Below, piece after piece: positions 34,254 through 43,357 of a stretch of DNA of 64,000 bases (positions are counted from its first letter, which is position 1; the number at the start of each line of letters is the position of its first letter). The DNA comes from Mycobacterium sp. D16R12. Its GTDB lineage: Bacteria > Actinomycetota > Actinomycetes > Mycobacteriales > Mycobacteriaceae. The stretch is from the NCBI RefSeq assembly GCF_002013465.1, contig NZ_MAFC01000005.1:248001-312000 (forward strand). The letters run 5' to 3'. Under the pieces are notes generated by a model, which had not been told where the DNA came from, searched no databases, and saw only the letters and a program-made list of their open reading frames with translations. The translations under genes and the position numbers were made by a program.

Positions 34254-35798
34254 ATGGCGGCGGTCAATTCCCGGTACGACGACGGCAACGACATCCCCGG
34301 CATACCGTCCGTGCGGGTCGCGCGCGCCGACCTGACCGCGATCACCGCGATTACCGCCCTCGTGTTCGGCTGGGCCAGCAGGGGATACGGGTACTTCTTC
34401 GACGAGGCCTATTTCGTTGTCGCCGGACGCGACCACCTGTCGTGGGGATACTTCGACCAGCCCCCACTGGTGCCGTTCATCGCGGGCATGGCCGACAACA
34501 TCGCGCCCGGGTCGTTGTGGGTGCTGCGCCTCGCGGCGACCGCTGCGGTGGCCATCGGGACGTTGATGTGCGGATTGATCGCCGCGGAGCTTGGCGGAGG
34601 CCGCCTGACGCAATCGCTGTCGGCGATCGCCTACGCCACAGCGATGTTCCAGATTTTGGCCCACTGGTTGCAGACGCCGGCCATCGATCCGGCGCTCTGG
34701 TCGGTGGTGTGCTGGCTGCTGGTGCGCTGGACCCGCAGCCTCCGGGAGCGGCTGCCCGACGATCGGCTGCTGCTGTGGGCGGGAATCGTCACCGCGATCA
34801 GCATGCAGACCAAGTTCCTCATCCCGGCCCTCTGGTTTGCGGTGCTGCTGTGCGCAGCGGTGCTCGGGCCGCGCGCGCTGCTGCGTCGCAAGCAGTTGTG
34901 GACCGGCGCGGCTGTCACCGTCGTGGCCACCGTCCCGACCCTCATCTGGCAGGCCACTCACGGCTGGCCGTACCTGCGGATGGCCGGGATTGTGGCGGCG
35001 GAGTCCGAACGTGGGGCGGCGTTGTTGGCGGGCATGCTCGTCGGGTCTGTGTTCATCGGACTGGTGCTGCTGCTGGCGGGGATCGTGGCGCTGTTGGCGG
35101 CGCCGTCTTTGCGCCCCTACCGGTACCTGGGTGCGGCGGCGGTGTTGGTGGGGGCATTTATGTTCGTGTCCCATGGACGCGCCTACTACGCCATGGGCTT
35201 GTACGCCTTGTTGATTGCCGCGGGCGCGGTGGGGCTTTCCCGGCTGCGCCCGTCGCGGCCCGAGCTTCGGGGCGTGGTCTACGGGTTCATCGGGGTGGTG
35301 ACGGCCGCATCGGTGATCATGGCGATCATCAGGCTGCCCATCGTGTCCGAACCGGCTGCCGCGCGCTGGTTTTCCTGGGCAGGCGCCATGGGACCAACGA
35401 TGCTCGCCGGAGGCGATCGCTCCACGGAGGGTCTGCGCCAGGTGGCCAGGGATACCTACGATTCGATGCCGCCGGGTGTGCGGCATCGCACCGCACTGGT
35501 GCTGCAGATCTATCCCATGGCCGCCGCCTATGACCTCGAGGCGGGACGTGAAGAGCTCTCCCGTGCCTACAGTTTCCACCGCGGGTACTACTACTTCGGG
35601 GCGCCGCCGGAATCCATGACGGACATGATGTACATCGGCGTCGACGATCCAGATCCCAAACTTGCCCAAGGTTTCCAGGGAGTGCAGCGCATCGAACTGA
35701 TGCACGCACCCGGTGAGGACGAGGCACACGTCTACCGCTACTACGGCAGAATTGAACCGTGGCAACAGCTGTGGGACACCTGGCGCACCTACAAGTAG
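34254..35798 (+). CDS. GT39/ArnT-type membrane glycosyltransferase
   Basis: 514 residues with 11-13 membrane helices. The first loop holds YGYFFDEAYFVVAGRDHLSWGYFDQPPLVPF; FFDEAYF has the Asp-Glu expected to bind the polyprenyl-phosphate sugar and metal in GT39/GT83 enzymes, and DQPPL is the second typical motif. The C-terminal 110 residues form a soluble extracytoplasmic part (YSFHRGYYYFGAPPE, then MMYIGVDDPDPK). It probably transfers a sugar from a decaprenyl-phosphate donor to a wall glycan or protein. ATG 34254; followed by the acyltransferase at 7 bases. Confidence 0.88.
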   Translation: MAAVNSRYDDGNDIPGIPSVRVARADLTAITAITALVFGWASRGYGYFFDEAYFVVAGRDHLSWGYFDQPPLVPFIAGMADNIAPGSLWVLRLAATAAVAIGTLMCGLIAAELGGGRLTQSLSAIAYATAMFQILAHWLQTPAIDPALWSVVCWLLVRWTRSLRERLPDDRLLLWAGIVTAISMQTKFLIPALWFAVLLCAAVLGPRALLRRKQLWTGAAVTVVATVPTLIWQATHGWPYLRMAGIVAAESERGAALLAGMLVGSVFIGLVLLLAGIVALLAAPSLRPYRYLGAAAVLVGAFMFVSHGRAYYAMGLYALLIAAGAVGLSRLRPSRPELRGVVYGFIGVVTAASVIMAIIRLPIVSEPAAARWFSWAGAMGPTMLAGGDRSTEGLRQVARDTYDSMPPGVRHRTALVLQIYPMAAAYDLEAGREELSRAYSFHRGYYYFGAPPESMTDMMYIGVDDPDPKLAQGFQGVQRIELMHAPGEDEAHVYRYYGRIEPWQQLWDTWRTYK

Positions 35799-35805
35799 GC
35801 GGCGT

Positions 35806-37173
35806 ATGACAACGGATAATGGTCTTCGCTCAAGCGGCTCATCCGTCGAACAGATGGCGCCCCGCGACGCCCAGATGTACTGGATGTCGACGAGAATCCC
35901 GAACGATCAGTTCCTGTTGTTCTGCTTCGACTCGCCGACGGCGGATGTCGCCGCCGTGCGAGAGATGATCGCCGAGCGTGCGACCCGCATCGCGGATCTG
36001 CGGGTGCGGGCCGCTGACGTCGCCGGACACCTCGACTACCCGTACTGGGCGCCGCGCGACGAATCCCAGGTGCCGTTGACCGTGCACGCGCTACCGGAGT
36101 CCAGCTGGCCGCAGTGCCGATCGGCGATTGCCGCGCTGCTCACGAGTACCGTCGACATCCGCGAAAGCCCTTGGCATCTGCATCTTTTCCCCGACGTACA
36201 CGGTGCGCCGCAGACATCGGGTCAGGCGCTCGTCGCGGTACTGCAGGTATCGCATGCGTTGGCTGACGGTCAGCGGGCCACTGCGGCGGCGCGGGCCTTG
36301 TTCGGCGATGACGTGGCGGTGGGCGGCGCATTACCGGACGTGCCCGGGTACGCGGCGCTGCGCGGGCTGGCAGGTTTTCCGGTGAAGTTGGGTCGGCTGC
36401 TGAGTGCGAGCCGCGCTGGGTACCTGGCCTACCGCCAGCAGCAAGAGCTCGTCGAGGCGGGCGAGCTGGAGCCCGAACCGCAAGGTTTCCCGCTGATTTC
36501 GCTCAATGCCCGGCCGGATGAGCGCCGGGAGATCCGGATGATTGTGCGGCCGCGCGACGAACTTCGCACCGACGACGTCAGTGTCACCGTGGCGGTCCTG
36601 GCGGCGATCGGTACCGCGTTGCCGCAGTATCTGCGAGATCACGGTCAGTGGGTTCCGGACAGGCTGGGTGCCGAGGTGACCGTCGCAGAGTCCGGGGAAT
36701 CGTTGGCACGCAATAACTTCCGCAATGTTGGAGTCGACCTGCGCTGGGGTGAACCGGATGTACGCACCCGTGCCCGACGGATTGCCGACGGCATCGACAG
36801 CAGACGACGCCGTGCCACGCACCCGGTGCTGGTCGCACAACGCGCCGGTGGTGCGGCACTGCCCGCACCCATGATGTGGGTGGGTGTCAACGCCTTCAAC
36901 ACCGATCTGATGCCGCCCACCGTCGCGGGCAACACCGTGGTGTCGAGCGTCGTTCGTGGCGCGGCCGATCTGACCCTCGCCGGTGGGCAGGTGGTGTTCA
37001 CCGCCGGGTTCCCGGCGCTGTCGCCGGTGATGGGCCTGACGCACGGGGTGCACGGGATCGGCGACACCGTGACGGTGAGTGTGCACACCAGTGCCTCGGT
37101 GATGCCGGACGCCGATCACTATGAGGGCCTGCTGGCCGCCGCGCTCACCGAGGTATCTCGCCACTTGCGATGA
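35806..37173 (+). CDS. WS/DGAT-like acyltransferase
   Basis: 455 residues. VLQVSHALADGQRATAAARALFGD carries the HxxxDG-type catalytic motif (HALADG) of the wax-ester-synthase/DGAT and condensation superfamily. Other family-like parts are APRDAQMYWMSTRIPNDQFLLF at the start and MWVGVNAFNTDLMPPTVAG plus the end GLTHGVHGIGDTVTVSVHTSA, as in DUF1298 domains. It is shorter on the N-terminal side than Tgs enzymes. It may acylate a lipid or glycolipid made with the upstream GT39. ATG 35806. Confidence 0.75.
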   Translation: MTTDNGLRSSGSSVEQMAPRDAQMYWMSTRIPNDQFLLFCFDSPTADVAAVREMIAERATRIADLRVRAADVAGHLDYPYWAPRDESQVPLTVHALPESSWPQCRSAIAALLTSTVDIRESPWHLHLFPDVHGAPQTSGQALVAVLQVSHALADGQRATAAARALFGDDVAVGGALPDVPGYAALRGLAGFPVKLGRLLSASRAGYLAYRQQQELVEAGELEPEPQGFPLISLNARPDERREIRMIVRPRDELRTDDVSVTVAVLAAIGTALPQYLRDHGQWVPDRLGAEVTVAESGESLARNNFRNVGVDLRWGEPDVRTRARRIADGIDSRRRRATHPVLVAQRAGGAALPAPMMWVGVNAFNTDLMPPTVAGNTVVSSVVRGAADLTLAGGQVVFTAGFPALSPVMGLTHGVHGIGDTVTVSVHTSASVMPDADHYEGLLAAALTEVSRHLR

Positions 37174-37203
37174 GTTTTCTGCTCGCCGCAGGTCGATACC
37201 GGT

Positions 37204-37692
37204 ATGCCGACGATTACCCCTTGTCTCTGGTTCGACACCCGCGCCGAAGAGGCCGCCAACTTCTATGTGACCGTGTTTCCGAACTCGCGGATCCTCGAGA
37301 TCACCCATTACGGGCCGAACACCCCCATGCCGGAGGGCACGGTGCTCACCGTCGAATTCGAGCTCGACGGACAGCGATACACCGCGCTCAACGGTGGACC
37401 GCAATTCACTTTCGATGAGGCGGTCTCGTTTCAGATCGACTGCGAGTCTCAGGCGGACGTCGACCGCTATTGGGAAGCGCTGACGGCGGATGGGGGAGAG
37501 GAGTCCCAATGCGGTTGGCTCAAGGACAAGTTCGGGGTTTCCTGGCAGGTGGTTCCGCGTGAGCTGATCGACCTGATCTTCCACTCCGATCCCGTGACCG
37601 GAAACGCGGCGATGCAGGCCATGATGACCATGCGCAAGCTCGATCTGGCCGTCGCCCGAGAGGCAGTCGCCGCGGCGCAGTCCAGCTCTTAG
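37204..37692 (+). CDS. VOC/PhnB-like protein
   Basis: 162 residues. TPCLWFDTRAEEAANFYVTVFPNSRILEITHYG is the standard opening of the PhnB/'3-demethylubiquinone methyltransferase' VOC subgroup; FNGGPQF-type LNGGPQFTFDEAVSFQIDCE, and CGWLKDKFGVSWQVVPREL follow. Despite the historical name no methyltransferase motif is present. Role unknown. Confidence 0.92.
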   Translation: MPTITPCLWFDTRAEEAANFYVTVFPNSRILEITHYGPNTPMPEGTVLTVEFELDGQRYTALNGGPQFTFDEAVSFQIDCESQADVDRYWEALTADGGEESQCGWLKDKFGVSWQVVPRELIDLIFHSDPVTGNAAMQAMMTMRKLDLAVAREAVAAAQSSS

Positions 37693-37745
37693 CGCCAGCG
37701 CATCTTGCGCGGCACGGTTTGCCGGAACTTCATACACTGAACGCG

Positions 37746-38177
37746 ATGACTGTCGAGGGTTGCATCGGGTACACGCGCGGTTGTCGCTGCCCCAAATGCG
37801 CCAGACACCGGCGTCGGCATGAGGATCGCGTTGTTCAGGCGCAGCAACATGCTGTGCAAGAGCGGGTGGAACGCCGCGCCCGATGGCAATCCGGCCTCGC
37901 GGACGGAGGCCTCACATCGCCTCCAAGCCGGGCGTTGGAGCCTGCGGATCATGCGCGCGAGTTGGAGCGGGAACGGGCGCGTGCCCATCATTTGCAGGGC
38001 CAGATCGCCGCGTTGCGTGAGATGGCGGCGCAACATTCGCCGGGTGCGGATAGCACCGTTTTAGCGTTGCTCCATATGCGCCAGCTCGCCGAGTTGTTGG
38101 AACAACATCGTGATCAGCTTCGGATGCTGCTCAACGGATCGACCGTCGACGAGCAGCAGCCTGCGCTCGAGCCCTAG
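37746..38177 (+). CDS. hypothetical protein with GCRCxxC motif and coiled coil
   Basis: 143 residues. The start TVEGCIGYTRGCRCPKCARHRRRHE has a C-x7-C-x-C-x2-C pattern resembling short zinc-binding motifs in actinobacterial and phage DNA-associated proteins (GYxxGCRCxxC). The rest is helical and Arg/Glu/Gln-rich (DHARELERERARAHHLQGQIAALREM, then LLHMRQLAELLEQHRDQLRMLL), likely a coiled coil. No family recognised. ATG 37746. Its stop overlaps the stop of the convergent small gene by 4 bases. Confidence 0.65.
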   Translation: MTVEGCIGYTRGCRCPKCARHRRRHEDRVVQAQQHAVQERVERRARWQSGLADGGLTSPPSRALEPADHARELERERARAHHLQGQIAALREMAAQHSPGADSTVLALLHMRQLAELLEQHRDQLRMLLNGSTVDEQQPALEP

Positions 38178-38395
38178 TCGTCGTCGCCGAAGTCGACGTT
38201 CCAGCCCATGGACTTGTAGCGGCGTTTCTCGGACTCGCGGCGCTGCTTTTCGGCGCGTTCATGTTCGGTCCAGTCGCCGATGACGCCGGGGGATGCGTTT
38301 GGTTCCATGTATTTTCTGGGAATCGCGGACCATCCGACACCCTGACCCATCCTTCGCCGAGCGCATACCGCACGCAGCTCTTTCCGCCGTTTCAC
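38174..38395 (-). CDS. small basic hypothetical protein
   Basis: 73 residues from GTG 38395, or 44 from the internal ATG 38308 (MEPNASPGVIGDWTEHERAE). The end KQRRESEKRRYKSMGWNVDFGDDD is charged and helical with an acidic tip. Convergent with the GCRC protein, stops overlapping. Nothing is recognised; the C-terminal half looks more protein-like than the N-terminal. Confidence 0.5.
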   Translation of the reverse strand: MKRRKELRAVCARRRMGQGVGWSAIPRKYMEPNASPGVIGDWTEHERAEKQRRESEKRRYKSMGWNVDFGDDD

Positions 38396-38443
38396 CTGCG
38401 TACGGTATGCACTCGGCGGGCGGCCACCCGCCCTTGACCGGTC

Positions 38444-38464
38444 TAAGTTATCGCTGATAACTTA
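38444..38464. promoter_or_regulatory. TetR-type operator upstream of mmpL
   Basis: TAAGTTATC-GCT-GATAACTTA is a perfect 9-bp inverted repeat with 3-base spacer, 31 bases before the mmpL ATG. A further half-site TTATCC lies at 38471-38476. The TetR gene downstream of mmpL is the natural candidate repressor. Confidence 0.8.
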
Positions 38465-38495
38465 ACGCCGTTATCCTCTGGTGGAAGGCGTTGCA

Positions 38496-40706
38496 ATGCT
38501 GGAACGTTTGGCTCGATCGGTTATCGCGGCACCCCGCGTCGTACTCGGCGCGGCGCTGCTCATCGCCATAGCGGCCGCCATTTTCGGGGTACCGGTGACC
38601 AAGCATCTCGCCGCGGGCGGACAGCAGGACCCCAATTCCGAGTCCGCTCATGTGACACGAGTTCTCGCCCAGAAGTTCGACATCAGCGACCAATCCCTGG
38701 TCTTCATGCTCACCAGCGATCAGGGAGTCAAGAGTCCGCAGATGCGCGCCGTCGCAGCCGATCTAGAGCGCCAACTCCAAGACTCGGGCGAGGTGCTCAA
38801 CCTGACCTCGGCGTGGACGGCTCCGCCGCAGGTCGCCGATGATCTCTTCGGCACCGACGGCAAGTCTGGCTTGATCGTCGCCGGACTGACCGGAGGTGAG
38901 AACGACGCTCAGAAGCACGCCGCGATCCTCATCAAGTCGCTCGCCGTCGATCGCGACGGAGTCTCGGTCAGGGCCGGGGGCGTTGCCACCCTCTACAACC
39001 AGATCGTCACGCAGTCCGAAAAGGACCTGCTGGTCATGGAATCGATCGCGATTCCGATCAGCTTCGTGGTGCTGGTCTGGATCTTCGGCGGTCTCTACGC
39101 GGCCTTGCTGCCCCTCGTCGTCGGGGTGTTCTCGATCGTCGGGGCGATGTCCATCCTGCGCGGCCTGACGTATGTCACCGACGTGTCGGTGTTCGCGTTG
39201 AACCTGGCTGTCGCCATGGGATTGGCGCTCGCCATCGACTACTCGCTGCTGATCATCAGTCGCTATCGCGAAGAGGTGAACGCCGGTAAACCGCGTGACG
39301 AAGCGCTGGTGTTGACCATGACCACAGCGGGCCGCACCGTGCTGTTCTCGGCGCTGACGGTTGCCCTGGCGCTGGTGGCACTGATCCTGTTCCCGATGTA
39401 CTTCCTCAAGTCCTTCGGGTACGCGGGTGTTGCCGTGGTGTTCGTCGGCGCCATTGCGGCTCTTGTCATCGTGCCCGCGGTGGTCACGCTGCTCGGTGAC
39501 CGGATTGATGCCCTGGACGTACGCCGTCTCATTCGCAAGATCCTGGGCAGGCCGGAACCCACGGCCAAGGAGATCACTGAGACCTTCTGGTACCGAAACA
39601 CCAAACGGGTTATGGCCCGGGCGATTCCGATCTCCATCGTGATCGTCACGGCGCTGGTGGTTCTTGGCCTGCCGTTCCTCAATGGAACGTTCGGATTCCC
39701 GGACGACCGGGTGTTGCCGGCATCTGCCTCGGCGCATCAGGTCGGCAACGAGATGCGCCGAAACTTCAACAACAACAGCTCGACCAACCTGTCCGTCATC
39801 GCCGAGAGCGTCGGTGCGGTGCCGCCGCGCGACATCGACGAGTACGCCACGGAGCTCTCGAAGATCGAGGATGTCAAGGAAGTGGCCGCGCCCACCGGTG
39901 CGTTCATCCGCGGCATGAAGGTCGGTCCGCCGTCGGGCGCAACCGGGATCAAGGAGGGGACAGCACTTTTCACGGTCCAGACCGGTGCCAAGCCCTACAC
40001 CGACGCCGCCGAGCGTCAGCTTGACGCCATTCACGCCCTTCCTGGTCCAGGCGATACCACCGTCAAGATCGGTGGGGGAGCCCAACTGGACCGCGATGCC
40101 GTCGACGGCATCGTGCACAAGCTGCCCTTGGTGCTGGCCATCATCGCGATCGTCACCTTCGCGCTGCTGTTCCTGCTGACCGGCTCGGTGGTACTGCCTC
40201 TCAAGGCGCTCGTGCTCAACGTGTTGTCGCTGACGGCGACCTTTGGCGCGCTGATCTGGATATTCCAAGAGGGGCACCTGGGTGGATTCGGGACCGAGGT
40301 CACCGGGACGATCGTCGCCACCATGCCGATGCTGTTGTTCTGTATAGCGTTTGGGCTGTCGATGGACTACGAGGTGTTCCTCATCTCGCGGATCCGCGAG
40401 TACTGGATGGCGTCCGGGCGTACGCGCGCCGACAACGACGAGGCCGTGGCGCTCGGGGTGGCCCGTACCGGACGAGTGGTCACTGCGGCGGCGATGATCA
40501 TGACCATTGCCTTTGCCGCTCTGATGGCCGCACAGGTGTCCTTCATGCGCATGTTCGGCACCGGACTGACCATTGCGATCGTGGTCGACGCCACCATCAT
40601 CCGGATGCTGCTGGTGCCCTCGTTCATGCGAATGCTCGGACGCTTCAACTGGTGGGCACCCAAGCCCTTGGTCAAGCTGCATGAACGAATCGGATTCAGT
40701 GACTAA
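38496..40706 (+). CDS. MMPL-family RND transporter
   Basis: 736 residues. Two repeats of one plus five membrane helices around two extracytoplasmic loops (about residues 35-190 and 385-540). The proton-relay Asp-Tyr pairs are in LALAIDYSLLIISRYREE and FGLSMDYEVFLISRIREYW. It lacks the extra C-terminal domain of large MmpL proteins and resembles the compact YdfJ/MmpL11-13-like branch. Exports lipids, siderophores or drugs. ATG 38496 has GGAAGG 7 bases upstream. Cotranscribed with its TetR. Confidence 0.93.
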   Translation: MLERLARSVIAAPRVVLGAALLIAIAAAIFGVPVTKHLAAGGQQDPNSESAHVTRVLAQKFDISDQSLVFMLTSDQGVKSPQMRAVAADLERQLQDSGEVLNLTSAWTAPPQVADDLFGTDGKSGLIVAGLTGGENDAQKHAAILIKSLAVDRDGVSVRAGGVATLYNQIVTQSEKDLLVMESIAIPISFVVLVWIFGGLYAALLPLVVGVFSIVGAMSILRGLTYVTDVSVFALNLAVAMGLALAIDYSLLIISRYREEVNAGKPRDEALVLTMTTAGRTVLFSALTVALALVALILFPMYFLKSFGYAGVAVVFVGAIAALVIVPAVVTLLGDRIDALDVRRLIRKILGRPEPTAKEITETFWYRNTKRVMARAIPISIVIVTALVVLGLPFLNGTFGFPDDRVLPASASAHQVGNEMRRNFNNNSSTNLSVIAESVGAVPPRDIDEYATELSKIEDVKEVAAPTGAFIRGMKVGPPSGATGIKEGTALFTVQTGAKPYTDAAERQLDAIHALPGPGDTTVKIGGGAQLDRDAVDGIVHKLPLVLAIIAIVTFALLFLLTGSVVLPLKALVLNVLSLTATFGALIWIFQEGHLGGFGTEVTGTIVATMPMLLFCIAFGLSMDYEVFLISRIREYWMASGRTRADNDEAVALGVARTGRVVTAAAMIMTIAFAALMAAQVSFMRMFGTGLTIAIVVDATIIRMLLVPSFMRMLGRFNWWAPKPLVKLHERIGFSD

Positions 40707-41340
40707 GCGTCAGCGTTCGTCGCGTGGGGAAGGAGACCAGCTGCGCGACGAAATCATCGACGCGGCAATCGATCTTGTCCTGGAGGCTAAGGAGCTGCGC
40801 GCGCCGTCCATCCGCGAGGTGGCGCGCAAGATCGGGGTGACCCCGCCGTCGATCTATCTGCACTTCGCGGACAAGGACGAGCTGATGGACGCGGTCTGTG
40901 GGCAGTACTACCAACGGCTGGACGACGAGATGGTGACCGCGGCCCTGGATCAGCCGACCGCACTGGAGCGTTTGCACGCGCAGGGCATGGCCTACGTGCG
41001 CTTTGCTGTTGCGACCCCGTTGATGTACCGGCTGGCCACTTCGGCGCCGCCCCGTGATGACAGCGAACTGGACGAGACGCTGGTGAGTGCGGCATTCGCG
41101 CACTTGCACAAGGGAGTCAAGGAACTCGTGGGAGAGGGCTTCTACCCCGACGGCGACACTGTAGCGATGGCCTTGCAACTGTGGACGGCAGCGCATGGGG
41201 TGGCTTCGATGATTGTCACCAAACCGTACCTGCCATGGGGTGATGCGGAAGAGTTCGCCGACAACGCGTTACGCGTCGCCTGCCTGGGGCAGGCGGTCAG
41301 CGATATCGATCTGACCAGCGTGCTGCCGCGTCAGAAGTAG
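40699..41340 (+). CDS. TetR/AcrR-family repressor of the mmpL operon
   Basis: 213 residues. DNA-binding domain RDEIIDAAIDLVLEAKELRAPSIREVARKIGVTPPSIYLHFADKDELMDAV, a standard TetR helix-turn-helix (VARKIGVTPPSIYLHF). The C-terminal ligand domain contains a WHG-like LQLWTAAHGVASM segment typical of TetR_C_13-type members. The GTG at 40699 overlaps the mmpL stop by 8 bases; ATG 40681 is an alternative. Likely autoregulation through 38444-38464. Confidence 0.92.
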   Translation: MTKRQRSSRGEGDQLRDEIIDAAIDLVLEAKELRAPSIREVARKIGVTPPSIYLHFADKDELMDAVCGQYYQRLDDEMVTAALDQPTALERLHAQGMAYVRFAVATPLMYRLATSAPPRDDSELDETLVSAAFAHLHKGVKELVGEGFYPDGDTVAMALQLWTAAHGVASMIVTKPYLPWGDAEEFADNALRVACLGQAVSDIDLTSVLPRQK

Positions 41341-42143
41341 AGCCGCACCGAGGCCAACGTGCCCGGTGCCGCCGAGTTGTCGGAGAACTCGAAGAGCCCG
41401 ACCCCGCGCCGATCACCCAGACGCACGGTGGCTGAAATCGAGGAGCCCGCGGCCAACAGCTTGTCGACGGTTAAAGAGCTTGTCGCCGAAGCGAACTCAT
41501 CCACAGAGGTCTCGGTCACGCCATCGAGCGAGAGGGTGGCCTGCTGGGAGAGCAGTCTGGTGACCGTCGGGATGTGCCGGGCGGCCAGCGCGGCCGTCAG
41601 TTCCTGGACACGCTGCTTGCCGGCCGCGTGTACGCCCTTGAGTCCGCGCATGAATCCCAGCACGCCGTTGAGGCCCTGGTTCTTCAGCAGCTGCGGTCCC
41701 AGTTTGGCGCTCGCGAGCAATCCGTCGCCGCCCGCGCCCAGGAGTTGGCCGATCATGGCGCGCAGTTCCCAATACGCGAAAAGCCGATCGATCTTCAGTG
41801 ATGAGGCGGGCCCGTCCTCTACGACGTCATAGCGCAGATGCATTGGGATATGCATGGTGACGCCGGTCGACATGGTCGTATGAATCGTCAGATCACGCAG
41901 TACCGACATCCCGGCGACCACATCGTTTTCGACCTCGAACACGATCGTGTTGGGCGCGATGAAGGTGTCGTAGAACTTACTGATCGAAGCCTCGCCGATA
42001 TGCGGCCGCGAACCCACCGGGTCATTCACCTGGCCGTAGGTGGCGAACAGGCCAACCCAGGTGTCCTTGTCGTGTGCACCGACAGCGGCTGGCGACGCCT
42101 GAACGGTCGCCAGCAGCTCGTCGGCAAAGGGTGTGCTGGACAC
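41331..42143 (-). CDS. NTF2/SnoaL-like protein with C-terminal extension
   Basis: 270 residues. The N-terminal 130 residues form an NTF2-like domain (HDKDTWVGLFATYGQVNDPVGSRPHIG, then FYDTFIAPNTIVFEVENDVVAGMSVLRDLTIHT). The second half starts with a helical stretch (LGPQLLKNQGLNGVLGFMRGLKGVHAAGKQRVQEL) and ends with a second NTF2-like beta region (ATLSLDGVTETSVDEFAS...VRLYF). Possibly a steroid or polyketide-type isomerase; substrate unknown. It overlaps the TetR 3' end by 10 bases and follows tpx by 5. Confidence 0.75.
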   Translation of the reverse strand: MSSTPFADELLATVQASPAAVGAHDKDTWVGLFATYGQVNDPVGSRPHIGEASISKFYDTFIAPNTIVFEVENDVVAGMSVLRDLTIHTTMSTGVTMHIPMHLRYDVVEDGPASSLKIDRLFAYWELRAMIGQLLGAGGDGLLASAKLGPQLLKNQGLNGVLGFMRGLKGVHAAGKQRVQELTAALAARHIPTVTRLLSQQATLSLDGVTETSVDEFASATSSLTVDKLLAAGSSISATVRLGDRRGVGLFEFSDNSAAPGTLASVRLYF

Positions 42144-42148
42144 TGGGC

Positions 42149-42643
42149 TTAGGACAGTGCCCCGAGCACCGCGTCGTAGTCGGGTTCCTGAGCGATCTCG
42201 GGCACCAGCTCGGTGTACGCGACGTTGCCATCGGCACCGATGACGACGATCGCGCGGCCCAGCAGTCCGGTCATCGGGCCGTCGGTGATGACGACGCCGA
42301 AGTCCTCGCCGAACGAGCTACGGAAGGCCGACGCGGTGCCCACGTTCTCGATGCCCTCGGCACCGCAGAACCGCTTCTGGGCAAACGGCAGGTCCTTGGA
42401 CACACACAGCACCGGCGCGCCCGCCTCGGCGGCGCGCTGGTTGAACGTCCGCACACTGGCCTGGCAGACGGGGGTGTCGATCGAGGGAAAGATGTTGAGG
42501 ATCACCGGCTTATCCCGGTACTGGTCGCTGGTGACGGGGCCAAGATCGGCGCCTACCAGCTCAAATGCCGGGGCAGGAGAGCCGACAGCGGGAAGCTCGC
42601 CGACCGTGTTGATGGGGTTTCCGCGCAACGTGATCTGTGCCAT
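42149..42643 (-). CDS. tpx: thiol peroxidase
   Basis: 164 residues, the normal length of this atypical 2-Cys peroxiredoxin, which reduces peroxides using thioredoxin. Peroxidatic Cys60 in SIDTPVCQASVRTFN, resolving Cys93 in KRFCGAEG, and a third Cys80 (VLCVSKDLPF), the same three positions as I recall for M. tuberculosis Tpx. ATG 42643. The NTF2-like gene follows at 5 bases, so one transcript is likely. Confidence 0.97.
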   Translation of the reverse strand: MAQITLRGNPINTVGELPAVGSPAPAFELVGADLGPVTSDQYRDKPVILNIFPSIDTPVCQASVRTFNQRAAEAGAPVLCVSKDLPFAQKRFCGAEGIENVGTASAFRSSFGEDFGVVITDGPMTGLLGRAIVVIGADGNVAYTELVPEIAQEPDYDAVLGALS

Positions 42644-42700
42644 GGCCCCAGTGTTCCAGAGTTCCTGTGCCGTTTGCATCAGCGGGGTTAAGTTGAAGGC

Positions 42701-43345
42701 ATGACGACGCCCGTCAGCTTCGACAACAGGTTCTTCTCGGCAACGTGGTCCGCCATCGCGCGGCGTGAACCTCCAGAGATCAAGGAGCTGCGCGCCGAGA
42801 ATCTGCGGGGCCTGACGGGACACGTCCTGGAGGTGGGCGCGGGAATCGGCTCGAACTTCCCGCTCTACCCGAACACCGTGACATCGGTAACGGCCCTGGA
42901 ACCCGAATCCAGGCTGCGTCCACAGGCCGAGGAGGCGGCCGCTGCCGCCGCGATCCCGGTGACGGTGACTGCCGGAGTATTCGAGGATCTCACCGTCGCC
43001 GGTGAGGACCGATTCGATGCGGTGGTGTGCTCGTTGGTGTTGTGCTCGGTCAGCGACCCCGATCGTGCCGCCGCCCAGGCATTCGAGGTGCTCAAGCCCG
43101 GCGGTGAGGTGCGTTTCTTCGAGCACGTCGCCCATGGGGGTGCGCTCGGATTGGCGCAGCGCGCGGTCGACGCGACGTTCTGGCCCCGATTGTTCGGGAA
43201 CTGCCATACCCACCGGGACACGCTGGCCGCGATCGAGCGGGCGGGATTCGAGATCGAGGGGCAGCGCGACGACTGGCTGAAGGTGTTCGGCGTCCCCATG
43301 CCGTCCTCATCGATCGTGATCGGGCGCGCGGTCAAACCTGCCTAG
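42701..43345 (+). CDS. class I SAM-dependent methyltransferase
   Basis: 214 residues. Motif I HVLEVGAGIGSNFPLYP, acidic end of strand 2 TALEPESRL, motif IV-like FDAVVCSLVLCSVSDP and post-motif VLKPGGEVRFFEHV place it in the METTL7/UbiE-like group. Unrelated to the two carboxyl-methyltransferase-type genes next door. Substrate unknown. Divergent from tpx. Confidence 0.9.
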   Translation: MTTPVSFDNRFFSATWSAIARREPPEIKELRAENLRGLTGHVLEVGAGIGSNFPLYPNTVTSVTALEPESRLRPQAEEAAAAAAIPVTVTAGVFEDLTVAGEDRFDAVVCSLVLCSVSDPDRAAAQAFEVLKPGGEVRFFEHVAHGGALGLAQRAVDATFWPRLFGNCHTHRDTLAAIERAGFEIEGQRDDWLKVFGVPMPSSSIVIGRAVKPA

Positions 43346-43357
43346 AGCAGCTGCGGG

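Noticed and set aside
38763..40682. 639-codon minus-strand ORF
   Set aside because: Antisense to mmpL with Gln/His/Arg-rich low-complexity content; the plus strand has clear MmpL motifs.
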